A stretch of 64,000 nucleotides of DNA from NCBI GenBank assembly GCA_030652255.1, contig JAUSAZ010000118.1, forward strand, positions 1 to 64,000. The letters are read 5' to 3'. Shown here piece by piece: positions 17,306 through 24,834 of the stretch. The stretch is from Myxococcales bacterium. GTDB lineage: Bacteria > Myxococcota_A > Polyangia > Polyangiales > Ga0077539. Under the pieces are notes generated by a model. That model was not told where the DNA came from. It saw only the letters and a list, made by a program, of their open reading frames with translations, and searched no databases. How positions within the stretch are numbered: position 1 is the first letter of the stretch; each line of letters begins with the position of its first letter. The position numbers and the translations under genes were made by a program.

Positions 17306-19201
17306 ATGAGCGGTGACGACAGACCCGGCGCGGGGGGACCGCAGATCCATTGTCACATCTGCAGCGCCACGCTTCCGCCGGACGCGACCTTCTGCCTCCA
17401 GTGTGGCTCGCGGGTGCGGGCCGTCCCTCCGGTGCCTGCGGCTGCGCCCCCGCCTGCGCCTGCGCCCGCGCCGCGGAACGCGACGATGCTCGGCGTCGCC
17501 CCGACGGCGCCCACAGACAACCTCCGCGCGACCGTGCGCGAGGCGCACCCCGCAGGCTCCCTCGTTGAAGAGGCTCCAACCCCTCCCCCGCCGACCGACC
17601 CCGTCGAGGCTCCGCTGGCCCCGGTGGTCCACCTGCCGGCCGCGGTCGCCAACAAGCAGCGCACGATGATCGGCGTCGCGCGGGAGGGCCTCGCGCTTCC
17701 GCCGGTGCCCCGCTCCGAGCCTCCGATCCCTTCGCAGCCGCCGGCGCCCTCGTCGCCTCCGGGGCCCGCGCCGACCGCCGCTGCCCCGCGCGCCAACACC
17801 ATGATGGGCGTGGCCCCGCCGGTGGCCAACTCCTCGGCGCCACCCCCCGCCCGCGAGTCACTGGCGCCGCCCTCGCCCGATCACTTCGCGCGGCGTCGCA
17901 AGGAGTCTCCACCCTTCATCGGGGGACAGCGGCTGGGCTCGGCGCCCGCACCCTCGGCACCTGCGCCGTACGTGGGGCAGTCCACCCAGGACGAGATCAA
18001 GGCCCTGAAGAAGCCCCCGGTGGGTCTCTGGATCTTCGGGGCCGTGGTGGGCCTCGCGCTCCTCGGCGGCGCCGCGGTGCTCGCCGTGCGCACCCTCGGG
18101 GTGGGCGGACCGCCGCCGTTGCAGGCGGAGGTGCGGCTGACGGAGGGTGCCCTGCGCGCCCACGCGAGGCTCCCCGGCGCCGACGCGCGATGGCGGGTCG
18201 TGCACCGCGGGACGGAGTATCCCGTCGACGCCACCGGCGCCGTGGACTTCCCCATCACGGGGCTCGACCCCGAGGCCGTTGGCGAGATCGTGCTGCCCAT
18301 CGAGGTGCGCGACGCTGCGGGCGCCCGCTCGCCGCGGTCGCTGCGCATCGTGATCGGCTACCGGGTGGTGGCCGACCTCGAGCACCTCGGCGACGACCCG
18401 CCGAGGGTCCACCTGCGCTTCCGCGTCCCGGAGGGCGCGACGCTCTCCATCGCCAACCAGCCGATCACCCTCTCCGGCCAGCGGGGCGTGGCGGAGATTC
18501 CGGCGCCCGCCCCGATGTCCCTGGAGGCGCCGACGGTCACCCGCAGCGAGCGCTTCCCCATCGAGGTGCGCACCGCGTCGGGGGTGGTCATCCGCGGCGA
18601 GTACGAGCTCCGGGTGCCGCGCCTGCCGCTGCGCATCGAGTCGCCCGGGCCGCTCAGCCTCGTCAACGCCTCGATGGTCACCGTCGAGGGCTCGCTGCCG
18701 CGCGCCGCCCGGGTGCTCGTGGGCAGCCAGCCCGCCACCCTCATGGGCGATCACTTCCGCGCGGAGGTGCCCATCGGCCCGGGCGCCAACACGCTCACCG
18801 TGCGGGGCTTCGCGCCCGGCGGCGCGCCGGTCAGCACCACGCTCATGGTGTACCGCTCGGTCACCCCGCAGGACTACCTCGCCTCCGGCGGCGGCGACCG
18901 GGGCGTCGCGCCGCTCGTCACGCCGCCCGCCGCCACCGCGCGGCTGCGGGTGCGCGGGCGGGTGATCAACAGCACGCAGGCCGCGGGCGAGCTGCCGACC
19001 TTCCAGCTGCTGGTGAGCGACCGCGCGTGCCCCGCGCAGCAGTGCCTCGCGTGGGTCGACGTGCCCGCCGGCACGCTGGTGCGCGTCAACGAGACCGTCG
19101 AGGTGGTCGGCGAGACCCACGGCACCCGCACCTACGTCAACCAGAGCGGGCAGCGGCGCACCGACACCGTGATCCGCTCGCTCTTCCTGCTGCGCCCATG
19201 A
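17306..19201 (+). CDS. Zinc-ribbon, single-pass membrane protein with repeated TMxGVA motifs and Ig-like ectodomain
   Basis: Protein of 631 residues that I do not recognise as a named family. It starts with a zinc ribbon (Cys16, Cys19, Cys30, Cys33), followed by a 200-residue Pro/Ala-rich disordered region carrying three near-identical short motifs, TMLGVA (60-65), TMIGVA (120-125) and TMMGVA (165-170). One transmembrane helix follows (about 240-261, preceded by KALKKPPVG), then three or four beta-rich Ig-like modules and a C-terminal beta domain with a CPAQQC loop. The topology suggests the ribbon and motifs are cytoplasmic and the beta modules periplasmic. The repeated motif could be a docking peptide. 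The stop overlaps the next ATG (ATGA), so it is coupled to the propeller protein. Confidence 0.7.
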   Translation: MSGDDRPGAGGPQIHCHICSATLPPDATFCLQCGSRVRAVPPVPAAAPPPAPAPAPRNATMLGVAPTAPTDNLRATVREAHPAGSLVEEAPTPPPPTDPVEAPLAPVVHLPAAVANKQRTMIGVAREGLALPPVPRSEPPIPSQPPAPSSPPGPAPTAAAPRANTMMGVAPPVANSSAPPPARESLAPPSPDHFARRRKESPPFIGGQRLGSAPAPSAPAPYVGQSTQDEIKALKKPPVGLWIFGAVVGLALLGGAAVLAVRTLGVGGPPPLQAEVRLTEGALRAHARLPGADARWRVVHRGTEYPVDATGAVDFPITGLDPEAVGEIVLPIEVRDAAGARSPRSLRIVIGYRVVADLEHLGDDPPRVHLRFRVPEGATLSIANQPITLSGQRGVAEIPAPAPMSLEAPTVTRSERFPIEVRTASGVVIRGEYELRVPRLPLRIESPGPLSLVNASMVTVEGSLPRAARVLVGSQPATLMGDHFRAEVPIGPGANTLTVRGFAPGGAPVSTTLMVYRSVTPQDYLASGGGDRGVAPLVTPPAATARLRVRGRVINSTQAAGELPTFQLLVSDRACPAQQCLAWVDVPAGTLVRVNETVEVVGETHGTRTYVNQSGQRRTDTVIRSLFLLRP

Positions 19202-20313
19202 CCCCGCGGCGCGGCGGCCGGGCCCTCGCGGCGGCGCTCCTGGCTGGCGCGACCGCGGCCCTCGCCGACCCGCCGCACGGCACGCTCCCGGCCGCGCCCT
19301 GGACCCGCGTCGACCCCATCCCCCTCGGCGGCTCCGGGGTCAACGCGCCCATCCGCCTGCCCGACGGGCGCCTCGCCATCTTCACGCGCGCGCCCTCGTC
19401 GCTGGTGCTCGTCGACCCGGAGACGGGAGCGACCCGATCGAGCCCCGTCGAGGAGCCGCCGTCGACGGAGTTCGCACCCCGCTGTGACCGGAGCGGGCGG
19501 CTGGTGGTCCTCGGCGCGGGCAGGACCCTCTTCCGGCTGGGCATCGACGGGCGCGTGCGGGTCGCAGCGCATCTCCCCGGCGCGCTCCACGGCCTCGTCG
19601 AACGCCCCGACGGCACCGAGGTGGCCGTGGTGTCCGACCAGCACAGCCTCTCCTTCGTCACGCTCCGCCCCGACGGGGGCATCGCCTCGGTGCGCAGCAT
19701 CGCCGCCGATCCGAGGACGGCCCCGGCCACCCTCGCCGACGGGCACGTCGCGGTGGGCGTGCCACGGGGCCTCGCGGTCTTCGAGCCCGCGGGCACGATC
19801 CGCCTGGTGCCGGGCGTGGAGAACCCAGGCCACCTGATCACGGTACGGGACGCGACGCTGGCGGCGGCCGAGCGCGCGGTGTTTCCGCTCGACGCCGACG
19901 GGGTCCCTCAGCCCCCGCGGCCCCTCCCGGGCGCCATCCGGGAATGGAGCGCCTCTCGTGATGGCGGGGCGTTCGCGTGGACCGTGGGGACGCCAGCCGC
20001 GCTGCTCCGGATCGACGCCACCGGGGCGTTTCGCCGGATCGACGCCCCGGACTTCGCCGTGTGGGCGATGGTCGACGACGTGGGCGCCATGCTCCTCGTG
20101 AGCCGCGACGGTCGGCTCGTGGCGCTCGAGCCCGACGGCAGCCGCCGCTGGGTGGTCGACCTGCAACGGGGCGCCCAGGGCCAGCGCGGCATCGTCCCGC
20201 AGGTGACCCCCGGCGACCGCGGCGACGCGTGGATCACCACGGTCGACGGGGAGCTGTTGCACTTGTGGAGCCCGCCGACTTCGTCGCAAGAAGCCCCGCG
20301 TGCGAACCGCTGA
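19198..20313 (+). CDS. Exported beta-propeller-like protein
   Basis: Protein of 371 residues with an Ala-rich signal peptide (cleavage after ALA), then repeated beta-strand units of the form DG-R-L-A/V-x-hydrophobic (PDGRLAIFTR, GRTLFRLGIDGRVRVAA, RDGRLVALEPDGSRRWVV, VDGELLHLW). This is the look of a PQQ-like or SMP-30-like propeller. No catalytic or cofactor residues can be assigned. Translational coupling to the preceding zinc-ribbon membrane protein suggests its periplasmic modules and this propeller work together. The last 14 bases overlap the start of queA. Confidence 0.6.
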   Translation: MTPRRGGRALAAALLAGATAALADPPHGTLPAAPWTRVDPIPLGGSGVNAPIRLPDGRLAIFTRAPSSLVLVDPETGATRSSPVEEPPSTEFAPRCDRSGRLVVLGAGRTLFRLGIDGRVRVAAHLPGALHGLVERPDGTEVAVVSDQHSLSFVTLRPDGGIASVRSIAADPRTAPATLADGHVAVGVPRGLAVFEPAGTIRLVPGVENPGHLITVRDATLAAAERAVFPLDADGVPQPPRPLPGAIREWSASRDGGAFAWTVGTPAALLRIDATGAFRRIDAPDFAVWAMVDDVGAMLLVSRDGRLVALEPDGSRRWVVDLQRGAQGQRGIVPQVTPGDRGDAWITTVDGELLHLWSPPTSSQEAPRANR

Positions 20314-21313
20314 TCTCGACTTCGACCTCCCCTCCGACCTGATCGCCTCGTCGCCGCTCGCCGAGCGCGACGCGAGCCGCCTGCTGGTGCTGCGCCGCGC
20401 GGGGGCCGAGCTCTCCGACGACGCGGTGCGCTCGCTGCCGGCGCTGCTCCCCGCGGGGGCGCTTCTGGTGGTGAACGACACCCGGGTCATCCCGGCGCGG
20501 CTGCGGGGGGTGAAGGCCAGCGGCGGGAAGGCGGAGTTCCTGCTGGTGCGGGAGACTGGCGGCGACGGGCGGCGCTGGGAGGCCCTCGGCCGCGCGTCCA
20601 AGCCCCTGCGCGACGGCGCGGTGATCGCCATCGGCGACGGACTCTCGGTGCGGGTGCTCGGGCGCGACGGGATGATGCTCGACGTCGAGCTCATCGCCGA
20701 CGATCCGCGGGCGGCCATCGAGCGCCACGGCGAGATGCCGCTGCCGCCGTACATGCACCGCGCCCCGGACGCGAGCGACCGGGAGCGTTACCAGACCGTG
20801 TATGCCGACCGGCCCGGCGCGGTGGCCGCGCCCACCGCGGGGCTGCACCTCACCGACGCGCTCTTCGCGGCGATGGCCGAGCGTGGCATCGAGCGCGCGG
20901 CGGTCACGCTGCACGTCGGCCCCGGGACCTTCGCGCCGGTGATGGTCGACGACCTCGACGCGCACCCGATGCACCGCGAGTGGTACGACGTGCCCGCGGC
21001 GACGGCGGCGGCGGTGCGGGCGGCGAAGCGCGACGGCCGCCCGGTGGTGGCGGTGGGCACCACGGTGGTGCGCACGCTGGAGTCCTGGGGCCTCGACGGC
21101 GACGCCACCGGCGAGACCCGATTGCTCATCCAGCCGGGCTACACCTTCAAGGTGGTCGACGCGCTGCTGACCAACTTCCACCTCCCGCGCTCGACGCTGC
21201 TCGCGCTGGTGATGGCCTTCGGCGGCGTCGACCCGGTCCGGGCGGCCTACGCCCGGGCCGTCGCGGCGCGCTACCGCTTCTTCTCCTACGGCGACGCGAT
21301 GCTTGTCCTGTGA
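20300..21313 (+). CDS. queA: S-adenosylmethionine:tRNA ribosyltransferase-isomerase QueA
   Basis: Penultimate enzyme of queuosine synthesis: it transfers and rearranges the ribosyl part of S-adenosylmethionine onto preQ1 in tRNA, giving epoxyqueuosine. The protein of 337 residues shows family segments LVVNDTRVIPARL, the RYQTVYA-x(4)-GAVAAPTAGLHLT block, TLHVGPGTF, HxxhHxEW (HPMHREWYDV), ETRLLIQPGYTFKVVDALLTNFHLPRSTLL and AYARAVAARYRFFSYGDAMLV. It starts at GTG 20300, overlapping the propeller gene by 14 bases. tgt, which acts just before it in the pathway, follows 29 bp downstream. Confidence 0.95.
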   Translation: MRTADLDFDLPSDLIASSPLAERDASRLLVLRRAGAELSDDAVRSLPALLPAGALLVVNDTRVIPARLRGVKASGGKAEFLLVRETGGDGRRWEALGRASKPLRDGAVIAIGDGLSVRVLGRDGMMLDVELIADDPRAAIERHGEMPLPPYMHRAPDASDRERYQTVYADRPGAVAAPTAGLHLTDALFAAMAERGIERAAVTLHVGPGTFAPVMVDDLDAHPMHREWYDVPAATAAAVRAAKRDGRPVVAVGTTVVRTLESWGLDGDATGETRLLIQPGYTFKVVDALLTNFHLPRSTLLALVMAFGGVDPVRAAYARAVAARYRFFSYGDAMLVL

Positions 21314-21324
21314 GGGGCGCGCGG

Positions 21325-21330
21325 TATGGT
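21325..21330 (+). promoter_or_regulatory. Candidate -10 element (TATGGT) ahead of tgt
   Basis: TATGGT lies 12 bases before ATG 21343, with TTGTCC (21303-21308, four of six -35 bases) 16 bp further upstream inside the end of queA. It could give tgt its own near-leaderless transcript. Weak evidence. Confidence 0.3.
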
Positions 21331-21342
21331 CCGCGCCCTTCG

Positions 21343-22500
21343 ATGATGTCCACCCCCGGATTCTCCTTCGACGTCACCGCCCGCGACGGCCACGCGCGCA
21401 CCGCGCTCCTCCAGACGCCGCACGGCCCGGTCGAGACGCCCACCTTCATGCCCGTCGGCACCATCGGCACCGTGAAGGGGCTCACGATGGAGGAGGTGGG
21501 CACCACCGACGCAGGCATCGTGCTCGGCAACACCTACCACCTGTGGCTGCGACCCGGCGCGGAGGTGGTGCAGGCGCTCGGGGGCTTACACGGCTTCTCC
21601 CGCTGGCCGCGGGCGATGCTCACCGACAGCGGCGGCTTCCAGGTGTTCTCGCTGGCCAAGCTGCGCACCATGGACGACGACGGCGTGACCTTCCGCTCGC
21701 ACATCGACGGCGCCTTGAAGCGCCTCACGCCCGAGGAGAGCGTACGGGTGCAGTCGCTGCTCGGGAGCGACATCGCGATGGTGCTCGACGAATGCCCCCC
21801 CGGCGACGCCGACCGCGCCGCCATCGAGCGCGCGATGGAGCGCACGACGAAGTGGGCGCGGCGCTGCCTCGACGCCCCCCGCGGCCCGGGCCAGGCGCTC
21901 TTCGGCATCGTGCAGGGGGGCATCCACGAAGACCTCCGCCTCCGGCACCTGGAGTCCATCGCCGCGATGCCCTTCGACGGCGTCGCGCTCGGCGGGCTGT
22001 CCGTGGGCGAGCCGGTGCCCGACATGCACCGGGTGCTCCGCGCCGTCGCGCACCAGATGCCCGACGACCGGCCGCGCTACCTCATGGGCGTGGGCACGCC
22101 CCGCGACCTGCTCGTGGGCGCGCTCGCGGGCGTCGACATGTTCGACTGCGTGCTGCCCACCCGCAACGCGCGCAACGGCCAGTGCCTCACCTGGCGCGGC
22201 CGGGTGAACATCAAGCAGGCGCGGCACCGCCTCGACGACGGCCCCATCGACCCGCGCTGCGAGGGCCAGTGCTGCAACGGCGCGGGCGGGCGATACACCC
22301 GCGGCTACCTCCGGCACCTGTTCCTGGCGGGGGAGATCCTCGCGGCGCGGGTGATGTCCCTGCACAACGTCTACTTCCTGGGCTCGCTGATGCGCGGGAT
22401 GCGCGCGGCGATCCGCGAGGGACGGGCGGCCGCCTACGTCGACGACACGCTGCGCGGCATCGCCGAGGGCGACGAGGTGGGCCCGCCCTCCAACGGCTGA
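21343..22500 (+). CDS. tgt: tRNA-guanine transglycosylase Tgt
   Basis: Exchanges guanine-34 of His/Asp/Asn/Tyr tRNAs for preQ1. The protein of 385 residues has the catalytic Asp95 in LTDSGGFQVFSL, substrate loop GIVQGG and GGLSVGEP, and nucleophile Asp268 in MFDCVLPTRNARNG, all canonical. The zinc site is unusual: the family pattern C-x-C-x2-C followed by His is here Cys306-x3-Cys310-Cys311 with a four-residue longer, Gly-rich loop (CEGQCCNGAGG) before YTRGYLRHL and His341. Zinc could still be held by these three Cys and the His with a different geometry. Two adjacent ATGs (21343, 21346) make the exact start uncertain by one residue. Confidence 0.93.
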   Translation: MMSTPGFSFDVTARDGHARTALLQTPHGPVETPTFMPVGTIGTVKGLTMEEVGTTDAGIVLGNTYHLWLRPGAEVVQALGGLHGFSRWPRAMLTDSGGFQVFSLAKLRTMDDDGVTFRSHIDGALKRLTPEESVRVQSLLGSDIAMVLDECPPGDADRAAIERAMERTTKWARRCLDAPRGPGQALFGIVQGGIHEDLRLRHLESIAAMPFDGVALGGLSVGEPVPDMHRVLRAVAHQMPDDRPRYLMGVGTPRDLLVGALAGVDMFDCVLPTRNARNGQCLTWRGRVNIKQARHRLDDGPIDPRCEGQCCNGAGGRYTRGYLRHLFLAGEILAARVMSLHNVYFLGSLMRGMRAAIREGRAAAYVDDTLRGIAEGDEVGPPSNG

Positions 22501-22556
22501 GCGGGGCCGTGTCGAAAAGTGGGCGGCCCCTCGGGCGATGCGCCAACGTTCGAAGC

Positions 22557-22940
22557 ATGCAGACCAGCTCCTCGTCCGACGCCGATCGCCGCAGCCGCCG
22601 CTCGGATGACCTCGCCACCGCGCTGAGGTTCCTGCTCGCCGCGCAGCGCGATCGGGCGGGGCTCACGCACCTCCTGCTCGCCAACTCCGAGGGAATGCTC
22701 ATCGCCTGGGACGGCGACGTGAACGAGTGCGAGGAGCTGGCCGCGTACGCGCCCTTCATCGCGCGCGGCGAGGGCTACGTGCTCGACGGTCGGCGCCTCG
22801 CCGGGGTCTCGGTGCACACCTTCAAGGTGCGCAACGACGAGGAGCTGATCCTGCTGCTGCGGGGCGACGGTGGGGCCGAGCGCCTCGCGACGACCCTGGT
22901 GTCGAGCATCGAGGGCGTCGCGCGGATTCTCGCGCGCTAG
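22557..22940 (+). CDS. Small roadblock/LC7-like protein
   Basis: Protein of 127 residues. After a Ser/Arg-rich N-terminal tail, the pattern of a helix, then LTHLLLANSEGMLIAW, and later helix plus paired strands (VSVHTFKVRNDEELILLLRG) ending in a helix matches the roadblock/MglB profile of regulators that act on small GTPases. Myxobacteria have many such proteins. No GTPase gene is adjacent, so the partner is unknown. It could instead be a small GAF/profilin-fold protein. It converges with the cyclophilin gene, eight bases apart at their stops. Confidence 0.5.
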   Translation: MQTSSSSDADRRSRRSDDLATALRFLLAAQRDRAGLTHLLLANSEGMLIAWDGDVNECEELAAYAPFIARGEGYVLDGRRLAGVSVHTFKVRNDEELILLLRGDGGAERLATTLVSSIEGVARILAR

Positions 22941-22948
22941 AGAGGGAT

Positions 22949-23938
22949 TCAGCCGCGGCGCACCCGCACGTGGCGGATGAAGACGGGCGTGACGGGGCGG
23001 TCGTTGGCGCTCGGCACCGCGGTGATGCGAGCGACGAGATCGACCGGCGTGCAGTTGCCGAAGATCGAGTAGGTGCCGTCGAGGTGATCGCGGGCCACCT
23101 CGGTGATGAAGAACTGCGCGCTGCCCGTGTTGGGTCCGCGGTTGGCCATGCAGAGCTGGCCGCCGGCGTTGTGGGGGCGGACGTTCTCGTCGGCGATGGT
23201 GTAGCCCGTGTCGCCGCTGCCCGAGCGGAGCTGGTCGCCGCCCTGGATCATGAAGCCCGGGATCACCCGGTGGAAGATCGAGCCGTCATAGAAGGGCCGG
23301 CGAGCCCACGCCGAGGCGACCGGGTCCCAGAAGGGGCGGCGGCCGCGGGCGAGGCCGACGAAGTTGGCCACCGTGATGGGCGCCTCGCGCTCGAGCAGCG
23401 CGCAGGTGAAGGTGCCCATGGTGGTCTCGATCTCGGCGGTGAGGGCGCCGGTGCCGGTGAGCCCCTCGGTCGCCTGCGCCAGCGTGAAGGCGCCCGCGAC
23501 GGGGTCGGGCGAGCTCGGCTCGCGGGTGCGGGGCTCCACGGGCGATCCGTCGAGGGCGCGGTCTTCCGCGGAGGGCGCGGGTGCCGCGGGGGCGGCGGGC
23601 GCGGCGGGCGCTGCGGGAGGGGCCGCGGGCGCGCCAGCGTCGGCGCTGGTCGGGTCGATCACGGGCGCGGGGGTGGGCGGCGGGGCGGGCTGCCGGGCCC
23701 GGTAGAACTGCCAGCCCGCGATGGACACGGCCACCGCGAGCACCACGGGGATGACCACGTCGCCCGAGCGCCACCACGGGGCCTTCGCGCCGGGCGCGCC
23801 GTCGCGCGGCGGCTCGGAGGGCGTCACGCCTCGGGGCGAGCGGGCCTCGCCGGGGGTCGAGGGCCGCGGCGGGGTCGGGCCCCGGGAGGGCCGGTCACGG
23901 AAGCGCGCGTCACGGATCTTGGTGGGAGTCTTCGGCAT
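22949..23938 (-). CDS. Membrane-anchored cyclophilin-type peptidyl-prolyl isomerase
   Basis: Protein of 329 residues: a basic, Pro-rich cytoplasmic N-terminus of about 58 residues, one transmembrane helix (about 60-80, VVIPVVLAVAVSIAGW), an Ala/Pro linker, and a cyclophilin domain from about 165. Conserved catalytic and binding segments are FHRVIPGFMIQGGD (Arg of the active site), ANRGPNTGSAQFFIT and YSIFGNC. The domain would sit in the periplasm and speed cis-trans proline isomerisation during folding of exported proteins. Monocistronic; no partner is evident. Confidence 0.88.
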   Translation of the reverse strand: MPKTPTKIRDARFRDRPSRGPTPPRPSTPGEARSPRGVTPSEPPRDGAPGAKAPWWRSGDVVIPVVLAVAVSIAGWQFYRARQPAPPPTPAPVIDPTSADAGAPAAPPAAPAAPAAPAAPAPSAEDRALDGSPVEPRTREPSSPDPVAGAFTLAQATEGLTGTGALTAEIETTMGTFTCALLEREAPITVANFVGLARGRRPFWDPVASAWARRPFYDGSIFHRVIPGFMIQGGDQLRSGSGDTGYTIADENVRPHNAGGQLCMANRGPNTGSAQFFITEVARDHLDGTYSIFGNCTPVDLVARITAVPSANDRPVTPVFIRHVRVRRG

Positions 23939-23994
23939 TGGGGGTCAACCTTCGGGGGCCTCGCGGCGCGACGGTGGTATCCCGACGGACGCCG

Positions 23995-24834
23995 CTACGC
24001 CACCCCGGGGTGCAGCCACGCGCGCACCTGCGGCAGCGCGTCGGCGAGCCGCGGGGAGTACCAGCACAGGGCCTTGCCGTCGACGCGGAGCACCCTCCCC
24101 CGGGCGGCCGCGGGGATGTCCAGCGCGCGAAACACCGCCGCGTCGGCTTCGGTGAAGGGGTGCGGCTCGTCGGGCAGGAGCACCAGCTCGGGCTGTCGCT
24201 CGACCACCTCGTCGAGGGTGACCCGGGGGTAGCGCGTGTCGCGCAGGCCGACGCGGTCGTTGCCCCACGCGGGGGCGCGCCCGAGGTCTGCGGCGAGGGG
24301 GTAGCGGCGAGGACGGTCGAGGAAGACGTTCTGACCGCCGCAGAGGTCGAGCACGTCGGAGATGAAGGTGTCGCCGTGGATGGTCATGAGCGGGTCCATC
24401 CAGATGGGGCAGAACACTTTACAGGGGACCGTATTCGCGCGGAGGCGCTCCATGGCGGCGACGGCGTGGCGGAGGCGCGTGAGGGCGGGGTGATCGTCCG
24501 GCACGTCGAGCAGCGCGGCGAGCTCGCCCAGCAGCGCGACGGCGTCCGCGACGGTCTTCGGGAACGACAGGTGCACCCGCAGCCCTCGCGCCACGAGGTC
24601 GCGGTGGATGGCCTCGGTGTTCTCCTCCTGGTTGACCAGCACGAGGTCGGGGCGGAGGGCGGCGATGGCGTCGACGTCGGCGCTCTTGGTTCCGCCGACG
24701 GAGGGGACCGAGCCCACCGCGGGCATCGGCTCGACGCAGTAGTCGGTGCGGCCCACCACGCGGTCGCCCGCCCCGAGGAGGAAGAGGCTCTCGGTGATGC
24801 TCGGCACCAGCGAGACGACCCGCCGCGGGCTCAC
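23995..24834 (-). CDS. BtuF-like substrate-binding-fold protein (helical backbone metal receptor)
   Basis: Protein of 279 residues with the fold of periplasmic cobalamin/siderophore-binding proteins: RVVSLVPSITESLFLLGAGDRVVGRTDYC at the start is the typical first strand and helix, then ALRPDLVLVNQEENT, VLDLCGGQNVF, and the late RQPELVLLPDEPHPF. Unlike transport proteins of this class it has no signal peptide, and starting at GTG 24834 (overlapping the patatin stop by GTGA) leaves no room for one. It may therefore act in the cytoplasm, perhaps as a corrinoid or metal-complex binder. No ABC permease or ATPase genes are nearby. A copy of the 20-bp palindrome lies inside. Confidence 0.7.
   Translation of the reverse strand: MSPRRVVSLVPSITESLFLLGAGDRVVGRTDYCVEPMPAVGSVPSVGGTKSADVDAIAALRPDLVLVNQEENTEAIHRDLVARGLRVHLSFPKTVADAVALLGELAALLDVPDDHPALTRLRHAVAAMERLRANTVPCKVFCPIWMDPLMTIHGDTFISDVLDLCGGQNVFLDRPRRYPLAADLGRAPAWGNDRVGLRDTRYPRVTLDEVVERQPELVLLPDEPHPFTEADAAVFRALDIPAAARGRVLRVDGKALCWYSPRLADALPQVRAWLHPGVA
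24417..24436. repeat. 20-bp interrupted palindrome, copy D (CTTTAC-N8-GTATTC)
   Basis: Half-site CTTTAC with an AGGGGACC spacer that resembles copy C (AGGGGTTG), and the variant half GTATTC as in copy B. It lies inside the BtuF-like coding sequence. Confidence 0.45.

Noticed and set aside
20786..20805. Sixth copy of the 20-bp palindrome (CGTTAC-N8-GTATGC)
   Set aside because: It encodes the conserved RYQTVYA motif of QueA and its outer bases do not match, so chance or protein constraint explains it.
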